A DNA stretch of 23,680 bases from Alphaproteobacteria bacterium (GTDB taxonomy: Bacteria; Pseudomonadota; Alphaproteobacteria; Holosporales; Holosporaceae): positions 1 through 23,680 of the forward strand of contig VGCF01000008.1 in NCBI GenBank assembly GCA_016870135.1, in the 5' to 3' direction. The notes under the pieces are model-generated. The model was given only the letters and a program-made list of their open reading frames with translations. It did no database searches and was not told where the DNA came from. The position numbers were made by a program, and so were the translations under genes. The number at the start of each line of letters is the position of its first letter. Position 1 is the first letter of the stretch. Shown in pieces: positions 7,842-15,349 of this stretch.

Positions 7842-7849
7842 AAACCCAA

Positions 7850-7863
7850 CAATTCATGAATTG
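7850..7863. repeat. 14-bp perfect palindrome before efp
   Basis: CAATTCATGAATTG is its own reverse complement and ends 8 nt before the efp start codon, where a Shine-Dalgarno would normally be. It could be an operator or a small mRNA structure. It is AT-rich and may have no function. Confidence 0.5.
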
Positions 7864-7871
7864 GTTTTCTT

Positions 7872-8456
7872 ATGAAAGTTTCAGGAAACGCTCTGCGCCC
7901 AGGTAATATTATATCCCATCAAAATCGCATTTGGGCCGTTGTCAACACCCAGCATACCCAACCTGGCAAAGGGGGGGCCTATATGTGCGTGGTTTTGCGT
8001 GATGTGCGAGATGGAACCAAAAAAGACGAACGCTTCCGGGCGGCAGAGGACGTCGAACGCCTATTTATTGACGAGAGTGAGTACAATTTTTTATACCAAG
8101 ATGGCACCCAATATACATTTATGAATCCAGAAACCTATGACCAAATTACCTTGAACCCCGCGCTGTTCAGTGTTTCAGCAGACTTTTTACAGCCAGGTAT
8201 GATGGTCAAGGTCGGTTTTTATGACAGTGAACCCCTGTTTGTAACCCTGCCAGCCCAAGTGGTCCTAGAGGTGGAAGAAGCCGACCCCGTGGTCAAAGGT
8301 CAAACGGCCGCATCGTCCTATAAGCCGGCTCGACTGACCAATGGGTTGCGCGTGATGGTGCCGCCGTACATCGAGGTTGGCGTTCAAATTGTGGTGAATA
8401 CCGAAGATTCCAGTTATGTCGAACGGTATAAAGAGGGCGATAAATTACGATTTTAG
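7872..8456 (+). CDS. efp: translation elongation factor P
   Basis: EF-P binds between the P and E sites and helps ribosomes through polyproline stretches. The 194 residues have the expected three beta domains: the KOW-like N-domain (1-65), an OB domain (LYQDGTQYTFMNPETYDQI) and the C-terminal OB domain (VKGQTAASSYKPARLTNG, then VPPYIEVGVQIVVNT). Lys33 in PGKGGAY is the residue modified by beta-lysylation in bacteria with EpmA; no epmA is in view. Codons for K33-G-G-A run AAA GGG GGG GCC, so a G7 tract lies exactly at the functional loop. No strong ribosome binding site is visible. The next gene begins 21 nt downstream and is likely co-transcribed. Confidence 0.96.
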   Translation: MKVSGNALRPGNIISHQNRIWAVVNTQHTQPGKGGAYMCVVLRDVRDGTKKDERFRAAEDVERLFIDESEYNFLYQDGTQYTFMNPETYDQITLNPALFSVSADFLQPGMMVKVGFYDSEPLFVTLPAQVVLEVEEADPVVKGQTAASSYKPARLTNGLRVMVPPYIEVGVQIVVNTEDSSYVERYKEGDKLRF

Positions 8457-8477
8457 TCAACCCCCAACAGAATCATC

Positions 8478-9362
8478 ATGGGCCTTTTCCGCCAGATGCA
8501 TCACAGCGCATGGAACAATGAACACGGATTTGGGCTGATAGAAATATCTATTGCCCTGATCATTTTCAGCATGCTGTTTGGAAAAGGCTTTTCCCTGTGG
8601 CAGATCCACAATCGTACCCGAAAGCATGAATTAACCCTGCACCACCAACGCTTGATTTTCAAAGCTTTGGCTCACTATTTGCAACAAAATGGATGCTTGC
8701 CCCATCCTTGCGCCACAGAAAGCCTGGGTAATAGCGGGGATGATTTGGGAAAATCCAGCACCCACAACCCCCGTAATGGCCCTGTGCATCCTGGCATTGT
8801 GCCCTATCGCACCCTGTTTCTGCCTGAACGCGTGGCCAAGGATGGATTTGGTCATTTTATGACGTACGCCGTGGATGTGCACATGACCAGAAAAGATCCG
8901 CAAGTAAAGTCCAAAATGTGCGAGACGTTTTTCTCTGAACAGAGCGCCCTGGATATTGTTGAAAATGGCCAATACGCCAAACAGGATCTGGAAAGCAACC
9001 CGCAAAAATGGAGATCTGCAAAAGGGGTGAATGGGAAGTCCGTCGGGCGTAACCGATACGAAGGTTTGGCCGTGATCCTCGTCAGTCACGGGCGTCATGG
9101 ATGGGGTGCGCCACAATCCAACGGCCAACGCATTCCTGTGCCATCCTCTGCACCCAAAGAGCTGGGGAACAATAGCGGAAAGGGTACAACGTTTTGGTCC
9201 CCCGAATCAGACGCCATCGAGTACGGCGTTGTCCAGGGAAAAACCCGCACCAGTATTTTGGATGATGCCTATTTCGGATGCACCGATTATTTCTATCCCG
9301 AATGTTCAAAATCACAAAATGTCCAAGTGTTGGGGGCACACTTTGTTCAATCTAAATCATAG
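8478..9362 (+). CDS. prepilin-like protein with class III (type IV pilin) signal
   Basis: A 294-residue protein. Its N-terminus has a prepilin peptidase site: a short leader ending in Gly17, then FGLIEISIALIIFSMLFG with Glu at +5 of the mature chain and a single hydrophobic helix. The remainder is soluble, with a LVSHGRHGWGA segment like the (V/I)SHGxNGxGA motif of some pseudopilins. Such proteins are minor pilins or type II secretion pseudopilins. No other pilus or secretion gene is in the window, so the partner machinery is unknown. It follows efp by 21 nt. Cysteines at about 73, 78, 148, 267 and 275 could form disulfides. Family is confident; role is not. Confidence 0.7.
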   Translation: MGLFRQMHHSAWNNEHGFGLIEISIALIIFSMLFGKGFSLWQIHNRTRKHELTLHHQRLIFKALAHYLQQNGCLPHPCATESLGNSGDDLGKSSTHNPRNGPVHPGIVPYRTLFLPERVAKDGFGHFMTYAVDVHMTRKDPQVKSKMCETFFSEQSALDIVENGQYAKQDLESNPQKWRSAKGVNGKSVGRNRYEGLAVILVSHGRHGWGAPQSNGQRIPVPSSAPKELGNNSGKGTTFWSPESDAIEYGVVQGKTRTSILDDAYFGCTDYFYPECSKSQNVQVLGAHFVQSKS

Positions 9363-9506
9363 GATCAGTCTTTCAGTCCCCAGCCCCAAAGGCCCCCTGA
9401 CCAAAACCATCAACTGTTGTAACGGGAACCCCGTACGCTAATGCACAGGCCGTCAAGAAAAGGATGTGGCTAACCGCCCAGAGACTCTTGCGGCCCCCTC
9501 CGCCCA

Positions 9507-10469
9507 TCATCCCACAGGGGCCATGACGATGGGGGTGTCTACATAAGTCTGGATCATGGCGCGCTCCTCTTTTAAGGAGTTCACACTGTATTGAAACAGA
9601 CTGAACTCTTCTGGCGACATGGGGTATTCCACAATGTCCTTAACCCCATGGCGACCCAAGACCACCGGCGTTCCACAGGACAGATCGGTCACACCGCCAT
9701 ACTCGCCTTGCAGCACTACGGAACAGCGCAACAGACGGTTTTCATCGCGGGCAATGGCCAAAACCATGCGCTTGACGGCTTCTGCTGGCCCATAATACGC
9801 CGAACCACTGCCCAATAATTGCACGATATTGGCGCCACCACGTCGGGTTTGCTCTATGACGCCGCCAAGGACCAAACGGTCAACTTGATCAGGGGACAAG
9901 GGCAGCCCCCCCCATCGAATGGACGATATTAATGGCACCATGGCGTCATTGTGCGCCCCCACCACGCATGCGGTAAGGCTGGGCGCATCTACATTTAAAA
10001 TTTTGGCTATGGCAGAGCAAAAACGCCCCTCGTCCAGCACGCATGCCATCCCCACCACCCGTCCAAAGGGCAGATCCAGTAATCGCGTCATCAAATACGT
10101 CATGGTGTCCAAGGGATTTGTCACCACCACCACTGTTGCCTCTGTACCCTTTAATGCTGTGGCAATCCCGGACACGATTTCGGCATTGGCATGCAACAGG
10201 GCGCTGCGGTCCATACCGGGTTGACGAGCCAGCCCCGCTATGACCACAACCACATCACATTCTTTTAGGTCCTTTAAGTGATTTGCTGCATATACTGACG
10301 TATGACCATGACCAGAAATCACGGCCGCTTGGCGCAAATCTTTGGCCTTTCCCTTGGCCATAGACACTTTGACGTCATAGAGATACAGCTGCAGGTTCGG
10401 CTCGCTCAACAGAGAGTGCGCCAAGGCTCCTCCAATATTTCCCACGCCGACAATGCCAATTTTTGCCAT
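9507..10469 (-). CDS. mdh: malate dehydrogenase (LDH-like type)
   Basis: NAD-dependent malate dehydrogenase of the TCA cycle, 320 aa, normal length. Visible features are the dinucleotide fold GVGNIG (8-13), Asp32 at the end of the second strand for NAD selectivity, the substrate loop ARQPGMDR with Arg82 and Arg88, TNPLDTM (117-123, typical of malate rather than lactate dehydrogenases), Asp146 and Arg149 (VLDEGRF), and catalytic His173 in GAHNDAMVP. The family usually has GHGD there, so Asn174 is a small deviation. A G8 run within codons for RWGGL is a slippage-prone tract. With malic enzyme it gives this region two malate-consuming enzymes, transcribed separately. Divergent from rplM. Confidence 0.94.
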   Translation of the reverse strand: MAKIGIVGVGNIGGALAHSLLSEPNLQLYLYDVKVSMAKGKAKDLRQAAVISGHGHTSVYAANHLKDLKECDVVVVIAGLARQPGMDRSALLHANAEIVSGIATALKGTEATVVVVTNPLDTMTYLMTRLLDLPFGRVVGMACVLDEGRFCSAIAKILNVDAPSLTACVVGAHNDAMVPLISSIRWGGLPLSPDQVDRLVLGGVIEQTRRGGANIVQLLGSGSAYYGPAEAVKRMVLAIARDENRLLRCSVVLQGEYGGVTDLSCGTPVVLGRHGVKDIVEYPMSPEEFSLFQYSVNSLKEERAMIQTYVDTPIVMAPVG

Positions 10470-10753
10470 TTTTTGACCACAGATCTGGACATCATTTGGG
10501 CTTGATCAAACCAATTTTTTCGCAAAATTGCAACCCCCCGATGTCTTGTGTTTGACGGTCAGCAGGGTTTGGGTCGGACAAATTGTTCTGTATCAGAGGC
10601 ATAAAAATGCTTACAATTCTCTTTTTTTATGGGTTTTATCCATACCAAGGTCCTGTGGGATCAGGGATCAAAGTGTATAAAATTTGCAGGGGGGGCTATT
10701 GACTTTTGTGCGGACTTCTGAGAAAAAGGAAGGGTATTTTTGTTGATCAATTT

Positions 10754-11224
10754 ATGAAGACCTTTAGTTTAAAAGCTGGAGACATGAATCCAAAGTGGTA
10801 TGTTATTGACGCTCAAGATTTGGTTGTCGGTCGTATTTCTGCCATTATCGCTAAGATTTTAAGGGGTAAAAATGAAGCCATTTTAACACCCCACATGAAT
10901 CACGGTGGTCGCGTTGTCATTGTCAATGCCAGCAAAGTTCACTTTACTGCTGGTAAAGATAAGCCTTTGTATCGTCATACAGGTTATCCAGGCGGTATCA
11001 AGCACTCGTTGCCATCAGAAGTTTTGGCTGGACCGCACGCAGGAAGAGTCATTCGCAAGTCCATTGAAAGAATGTTGGGAAAAGCCGGTCCGTTGCGTCG
11101 TGATCGTATGAAAAATTTGTATGTGTATTCTGGTCCTAGCCATTTGCACCATGCTCAAAAACCAGTTGCTCTAGATATCGGGTCCTGGAATACTAAAAAT
11201 CGTAAAAAGGAGTCGTCATTGTGA
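10754..11224 (+). CDS. rplM: 50S ribosomal protein L13
   Basis: L13 is an early 50S assembly protein. The start MKTFSLKAGDMNPKWYVIDAQDLVVGRIS matches the family N-terminus, and the conserved core HTGYPGGIK and MLGKAGPLRRDRMKNLYVY follows. I choose the ATG at 10754 (156 aa) over an upstream TTG at 10706. The only Shine-Dalgarno-like sequence (GGAAGGG) lies too far upstream at about 26 nt, so the site that sets this start is unclear. The 3' end overlaps rpsI by 4 nt (GTGA). First gene of a four-gene ribosomal unit. Confidence 0.95.
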   Translation: MKTFSLKAGDMNPKWYVIDAQDLVVGRISAIIAKILRGKNEAILTPHMNHGGRVVIVNASKVHFTAGKDKPLYRHTGYPGGIKHSLPSEVLAGPHAGRVIRKSIERMLGKAGPLRRDRMKNLYVYSGPSHLHHAQKPVALDIGSWNTKNRKKESSL

Positions 11225-11700
11225 AAGATTTTCTTTCTTGGGATCGTTTAAAAGATCTTAAAGATCAGCTGGCACCGGAACCACAAGAAGACATAAGCGT
11301 GTTGGATTCCAAGGGTCGTGTTTACGCCACTGGAAAACGAAAGACGTCTATTGCCCGCGTGTGGATTAAACCGGGTGGAAAAGGTCTTTTTTCCATTAAT
11401 GGAAGGACGAAAGAAGATTATTTCCCCAGGGAAACCTTGTTGTCGGTGTTGAACACCCCTTTTCGAAACGTCAATCGCATCAATGCTTATGATGTATTTT
11501 GCACGGTGCAAGGTGGCGGAATGTCTGGTCAAGCAGGAGCCATTCGTCATGGCATCAGTAAGGCCTTGCAGCTTTTCGAACCCTCTTTAAGATCATCTTT
11601 AAAAATAGCTGGCTTATTGACTCGGGATTCTCGTAAAGTAGAGCGTAAAAAGCCTGGTCTTCGCAAAGCCCGCCGCGCCCCACAATTCTCTAAGCGATAA
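11221..11700 (+). CDS. rpsI: 30S ribosomal protein S9
   Basis: S9, 159 aa. About 35 extra N-terminal residues precede the conserved YATGKRKTSIARVWIKPG block, as in many alphaproteobacteria. The middle GGGMSGQAGAIRHGISKAL is conserved, and the C-terminus ends in SKR, the tail that contacts P-site tRNA. The GTG start at 11221 overlaps the rplM stop by 4 nt, and GGAG lies 8 nt upstream, so the two are translationally coupled as in most bacteria. Confidence 0.95.
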   Translation: MKDFLSWDRLKDLKDQLAPEPQEDISVLDSKGRVYATGKRKTSIARVWIKPGGKGLFSINGRTKEDYFPRETLLSVLNTPFRNVNRINAYDVFCTVQGGGMSGQAGAIRHGISKALQLFEPSLRSSLKIAGLLTRDSRKVERKKPGLRKARRAPQFSKR

Positions 11701-11709
11701 GGAACCCGA

Positions 11710-12081
11710 ATGCCCACACTTAATCAACTTATTCGCGGTGCTCGCGAACCTCAGAGCGTTCGTGACAAATCTCCTGCTTTAAAGCAATCTCCTCAGAAAA
11801 GAGGGGTTTGTTTGTCGGTTTTTACAACAAAACCTAAAAAACCAAACTCTGCGTTGCGTAAAGTGGCGCGTGTGCGTTTAACCAATGGATACGAAGTCAC
11901 AGCCTATATTCCCGGCGAAGGCCACACCTTGCAAGAGCACTCCTCTGTATTGGTTCGTGGTGGACGCGTAAAAGACTTGCCTGGTGTACGTTATCACATT
12001 GTACGCGGAGCCTATGACCTTAAGGGTGTGAAAGGTCGCAAAATTAGTCGTTCAAAATATGGTGTTAAAAAACCTAAATAG
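11710..12081 (+). CDS. rpsL: 30S ribosomal protein S12
   Basis: S12 of the decoding centre, 123 aa. Highly conserved stretches include SPQKRGVC, KPKKPNSALRKVARVRLTNG and GEGHTLQEHSSVLVRGGRVKDLPGVRYHIVRG. Lys43 and Lys88, where streptomycin resistance changes arise, are the wild-type residues. Asp89, the usual methylthiolation site, is present. It starts 9 nt after rpsI with a GGAA ribosome binding site. Following rpsI is unusual, since rpsL normally heads the str operon. Confidence 0.97.
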   Translation: MPTLNQLIRGAREPQSVRDKSPALKQSPQKRGVCLSVFTTKPKKPNSALRKVARVRLTNGYEVTAYIPGEGHTLQEHSSVLVRGGRVKDLPGVRYHIVRGAYDLKGVKGRKISRSKYGVKKPK

Positions 12082-12093
12082 GAGAAATAGAGT

Positions 12094-12558
12094 ATGTCCC
12101 GTCGTCGTTCAGCCGAAAAAAGAGTTGTACAGCCCGATTCGCGCTATGACAGCATCTTGTTTACCAAATTTATCAATGCGTTGATGTGGGATGGTAAAAA
12201 GTCCGTAGCAGAATCCATACTTTACGGAGCGATAGAAATTTTAGACGAAACCCAGGATGGTCCAGATGCGGTGCAAAAAGCCATTGCCAATGTCAAGCCA
12301 TCTGTCGAAGTCCGTTCTCGTCGCGTCGGTGGGGCAACGTATCCTGTGCCTATGCCATTACAACCTCATCGGGCTCAGGCTTTGGCGTTGCGTTGGTTGA
12401 TTAATGCCGCCAGAGCACGTTCTGAAAAAACCATGATTGCCCGTCTGGCTGCCGAAATTAAAAGCGCCTGCGAAGAAACAGGAAGCGCTGTTAAAAAGCG
12501 GGTGGATACTCATAAAATGGCTGCGGCCAACCAGGCATTTGCTCACTATCGTTGGTAG
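12094..12558 (+). CDS. rpsG: 30S ribosomal protein S7
   Basis: S7, primary 16S rRNA binder of the 30S head, 154 aa. It has MSRRR at the start, the conserved WDGKKSVAESILYGA, the beta-hairpin region KPSVEVRSRRVGGATYPVP and RAQALALRWLINAAR, and the C-terminal HKMAAANQAFAHYRW. GGAG lies before the ATG, 12 nt after rpsL. In the usual str operon fusA and tuf follow; here a terminator does. Confidence 0.97.
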   Translation: MSRRRSAEKRVVQPDSRYDSILFTKFINALMWDGKKSVAESILYGAIEILDETQDGPDAVQKAIANVKPSVEVRSRRVGGATYPVPMPLQPHRAQALALRWLINAARARSEKTMIARLAAEIKSACEETGSAVKKRVDTHKMAAANQAFAHYRW

Positions 12559-12606
12559 TACATTCGGGCGTTTAGCCCTGTGCTTGATCCCATTGCCGTT
12601 ATTTCC

Positions 12607-12632
12607 GGGGCCTGCTGATGCAGGCTCTTTTG
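12607..12632 (+). terminator. rho-independent terminator of the rplM-rpsI-rpsL-rpsG unit
   Basis: The stem GCCTGC (12610-12615) and GCAGGC (12620-12625) with loop TGAT can extend by G:T pairs and is followed by TCTTTTGCTTT. It lies about 50 nt after the rpsG stop and explains the absence of downstream str-operon genes in this transcript. Confidence 0.8.
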
Positions 12633-12642
12633 CTTTAAGCAT

Positions 12643-12876
12643 ACTTCTCAGAGTTCTTAGGTCTGATCACAGATATTCGCACCCTCTAATCTCTTTGTAA
12701 GGGGCTCTCCCTGTCTAGGCCACGGCCACAGATGAGAGGCTTGAAAAATTCAAACCATTTTACCCCTTATCTTTTTTGATTTTTAAAAATTTCTGAAATT
12801 GCCTTATTCCAGATGAAGTCTTTGGTGCACATCTTTGGTCCGGGATAAATAGAATCACCACATTAAGAGAATTCTG
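12643..12876. other. non-coding stretch downstream of rpsG
   Basis: No convincing coding region on either strand. It holds a possible branched RNA structure (12698-12777, listed separately), an AT-rich tract (12754-12810) and two TCTTTGGT octamers at about 12819 and 12832. A weak promoter-like pair, TTTGGT (12821-12826) and GATAAA (12844-12849), is spaced by 17 bp. Confidence 0.5.
12698..12777 (+). ncRNA. possible structured RNA or branched terminator
   Basis: A closing 7-bp stem TAAGGGG (12698-12704)/CCCCTTA (12763-12769) encloses two hairpins. The first is CTCTC (12705-12709)/GAGAG (12734-12738), continued by CTGT (12711-12714)/ACAG (12728-12731). The second is TTGAA (12741-12745)/TTCAA (12749-12753). 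A T6 run (12772-12777) follows the closing stem. The nested pairing plus the T tract resembles a small RNA ending in its own terminator. No known family is recognised and no clear promoter is seen, so this is a hypothesis. Confidence 0.3.
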
Positions 12877-13251
12877 ATGATACCCTCTCCTATTGACGGG
12901 ACCACCATCACCTTGGCGTTAATCCTGATTACCCCAACCTGTCTTGTGTCTATTTTTTATAGAGTTGACTCTGGGGTGGTGGGCCAAAACCTTTCGGTAT
13001 TCCAGGCCCCAATAGTCTGGAAATATACAGACTTATCCTCTTTTTGGATGGGGGCTGTATTTTTCCAGGTATCTTTATGGCAACAACATCTTGAGTTCTA
13101 TCCTGTCTTCTATCTTTCCTTCTATAAAAGGAAGCTAACTCCAACCAGATTGTGCCACAGTATTAAGGCAACATCTCGCGTTCTATCTTGTGTTTTATAT
13201 CCTCCCAATTTCATAAAATTGAATGCCAATTCCAAGCCCTTTCTGCAATAA
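12877..13251 (+). CDS. doubtful small ORF, hypothetical membrane protein
   Basis: A 124-codon frame from an ATG with AAGAGAA upstream. Residues 8-28 (TITLALILITPTCLVSIFY) could form a membrane helix, and the rest is aromatic-rich with no recognised motif. It overlaps the 3' end of the minus-strand gene at 13211 by 41 nt, and an imperfect repeat runs through it. Composition looks more like non-coding DNA than a conserved gene. I cannot assign a function and consider it possibly spurious. Confidence 0.2.
   Translation: MIPSPIDGTTITLALILITPTCLVSIFYRVDSGVVGQNLSVFQAPIVWKYTDLSSFWMGAVFFQVSLWQQHLEFYPVFYLSFYKRKLTPTRLCHSIKATSRVLSCVLYPPNFIKLNANSKPFLQ
13077..13205. repeat. imperfect direct repeat of about 38 bp
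   Basis: Segments starting near 13078 (GGCAACAACATCTTGAGTTC) and near 13166 (GGCAACATCTCGCGTTCTAT) align over about 38 bp with a 3-nt gap and several substitutions, ending in TCTTCTATCTTT and GTTTTATATCCT respectively. Between them lies a small inverted repeat TTCCTT/AAGGAA near 13115-13135. This may be an eroded intergenic element; no transposase is present. Confidence 0.4.
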
Positions 13252-13906
13252 TATCAAGGTTGGCTTGTAGGGTGCTAGGGTCCGCTTCGCCTGCTAACAA
13301 TTGAGGTTGTGTAACGTCCATTACCTTATAATTTAGATAGTTTATTAGGTGAATATTAAGAAGATGTGGTATGCCATGTAAAATATGATGAATGAAGCCG
13401 TTCTGCTTAAGATATAACAAGGCACCATTTAGAGTGATGTCTTTACCTGTAATAGGCAAATTGTATTCGGCCTGTAGAAGAGTTTTAATAGCAGGAATTG
13501 AGAAACCAGTTTGTGTGTAGAACACCTTATCCACATTGTGTTTAATGGTATCCACATCGGTTGCAACATTGTCAGCGACGCCTTTAACAGTTGCAATATC
13601 TGCTTTCACCGCAGCACCAACATCAATCACCTCTGCTTTAATGGCATTCCTCTCATCCGTTGCACGGTTTAGAGTAACCGATTACGTTGCTAGTTTCTGT
13701 TTTAAAGTGTTTATACCATTCATCAATTTGGTAGATGTTGATGGTTTAGATAATTTGATCAAACGAGCACTTGGATTATTGAGTGGACGATTACTTTTAT
13801 TATTGGATTGAATGCTTTGACTGGCTTTACCTAAACTGAAAGCATTGGCATCACTACCCAAAAACAATGTAATGGCCAAAAGGGCGAATATTTTATTCCT
13901 TTTCAT
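13211..13906 (-). pseudogene. secreted protein gene interrupted by an in-frame TAA at codon 75
   Basis: An ATG at 13906 with a strong AAGGAG ribosome binding site begins a clear signal peptide (MKRNKIFALLAITLFLGSDANA, cut after Ala22). The frame meets TAA at 13684-13682, codon 75, then stays open in the same frame for 156 more codons to 13211. The downstream part (KADIATVKGVADNVATDVDTIK) has spaced Val/Ile as in a coiled coil, and its end (ITLNGALLYLKQ, ADPSTLQANLDIIAE) reads like ordinary protein. Continuity of frame, signal peptide and strong start suggest one 231-residue secreted protein broken by a single nonsense change. It could instead make a 74-residue secreted peptide or depend on readthrough or reinitiation. 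Family not recognised. A CACAATTGTG palindrome lies about 45 nt upstream. Confidence 0.65.
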
Positions 13907-14110
13907 TTTTTATCTCCTTTTTTCTTTTTTAAATAATTTTAATTTAAAAAATATCACAATTGTGCAAAAAATTTCTTAACAGATGATTGGGGTGCCCTCT
14001 GTTCACGGGGCGTTGTACGCCTAGACCAACCGTCAGGACGACCTATATACCTATCGTGATGTCAAAAAATGTGATAGTTTTGGATTCACTCCATAAATCT
14101 GTCACACCCC

Positions 14111-15313
14111 ATGGACACCTGCACGATCACCCCTCCTCTGCCCAGCATTTGGATCATTATTCTGATTGCAGGCTTGCCCCAACTGTCCGAAACGGTTTAT
14201 TCCCCATCGTTGCCCGATATGGCACGGGCATTACAAACCAGCGCGACCCTGGCAGAACATACCCTGACGATTTATTTGTTTGGATTTGCACTGGGGGTAC
14301 TGTTTTGGGGTAAATGTTCCGACGCTTGGGGGCGTAAACCCTGCATGATGGCAGGCCTGATGATCTTTATTCTGGGGTGCATCGGGTGCTATACGTCCCA
14401 GACCATAGAAATGCTGATGATGGCTCGATTCGTCCAAGCTTTTGGCGGGAGCATCGGCAGTGTGTTGGCCCAAGCCATGACCCGAGACGCCTTTCATGGT
14501 CCGGCTTTGGGAAAGGTATACGCATCCATAGGCAGTGCATTATCCATTTTTCCAGCTCTCGGACCATTATGTGGCGGTTGGATTGCAGAACAATGGGGAT
14601 GGAGGTCCATTTTCATTGTATTGATGACGGTGGCCGCCATTCTTGTCGTGCTGATCCATACCCGATTGCCAGAAACCCACCCCAAGGCTGACCGTACCAA
14701 GGTGTCTTTGTGGCATGTGGCAAAACAACTGATTACGGATACAAAAGTTTTGGGGTACGGTCTGATTATTTCATGCTGTTGGGGTATTTTATTCAGTTAT
14801 TTTTCAGAAGGAGCCTTTTACCTGATCAGGGGTCTGGGTCTGTCACCAGCGGATTATGGTCTAAGTTTTATCCCAATCGGTGTGGCGGCCATGGTGGGTG
14901 GAATGGTTTCCAAGACAGTGCAGAATCGATACTCGAGTAAAAAAATCATGATCTGTGGATTGTTAATTGTTGATTTGGCTCTGAAAGGGTTTGCAGCACT
15001 GGCCATCATTGCTCATTTGAAAGGAATTTTGCCCCACCATATCCTGCCCATTGTTTCCTTGACAATCGCCGTTTTTGGGATGAGCTTGGTTACGACTCAT
15101 GCTCTGGCATTGGCGCTGTCGGATTACAAAAAGTCAATTGGTACAGCATCCAGTTTATTTGGGTTTTTCTATTATGCCATGATTGGATTGCTGACCTGTA
15201 TCATGGGGTTTTTGCACAATGGTACGTTACTGCCTATGCCGCTGTATTTCTTTGCGCTCAGTACACTGATGCTGATGATCGGCTTTACCTTGTTCAGACA
15301 AAAGGATCAATGA
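14111..15313 (+). CDS. Bcr/CflA-family MFS drug efflux transporter
   Basis: A 400-residue inner-membrane protein with about 12 hydrophobic segments. The N-terminus PSIWIIILIAGLPQLSETVYSPSLPDMARAL has the acidic first-helix residues typical of drug:H+ antiporters of this group. The family A motif appears as GKCSDAWGRKP between helices 2 and 3, followed by RFVQAFGGSIGSVLAQAMTRD, characteristic of Bcr/CflA, and the helix 5 LGPLCGGWIAEQWGWRSIF motif. Related proteins export bicyclomycin or chloramphenicol; the substrate here cannot be told. No good ribosome binding site precedes the ATG at 14111. It converges on ileS. Confidence 0.88.
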   Translation: MDTCTITPPLPSIWIIILIAGLPQLSETVYSPSLPDMARALQTSATLAEHTLTIYLFGFALGVLFWGKCSDAWGRKPCMMAGLMIFILGCIGCYTSQTIEMLMMARFVQAFGGSIGSVLAQAMTRDAFHGPALGKVYASIGSALSIFPALGPLCGGWIAEQWGWRSIFIVLMTVAAILVVLIHTRLPETHPKADRTKVSLWHVAKQLITDTKVLGYGLIISCCWGILFSYFSEGAFYLIRGLGLSPADYGLSFIPIGVAAMVGGMVSKTVQNRYSSKKIMICGLLIVDLALKGFAALAIIAHLKGILPHHILPIVSLTIAVFGMSLVTTHALALALSDYKKSIGTASSLFGFFYYAMIGLLTCIMGFLHNGTLLPMPLYFFALSTLMLMIGFTLFRQKDQ

Positions 15314-15322
15314 CTCCCCCAA

Positions 15323-15343
15323 GGGGGGGATACGCCCCCCCCC
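15323..15343. terminator. G/C-tract hairpin between converging MFS and ileS genes
   Basis: G7 (15323-15329), ATACG and C9 (15335-15343) can form a strong hairpin in RNA from either strand. A CCCCC at 15316-15320 offers an alternative partner. There is no long T tract, so it is at best an imperfect bidirectional terminator. Confidence 0.4.
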
Positions 15344-15349
15344 ACGCCT

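Noticed and set aside
10706..10753. TTG start 16 codons upstream for L13
   Set aside because: The L13 family starts at MKT(F/Y)S; the added residues have no family similarity.
14008..14022. GGCGT-TGT-ACGCC hairpin near 14010 as a regulatory element
   Set aside because: A single 5-bp stem with a 3-nt loop, no T tract and no second copy; common by chance.
13987..14313. 108-codon plus-strand ORF before the MFS gene
   Set aside because: Most of it overlaps the MFS gene in another frame, and the MFS frame carries the conserved motifs.
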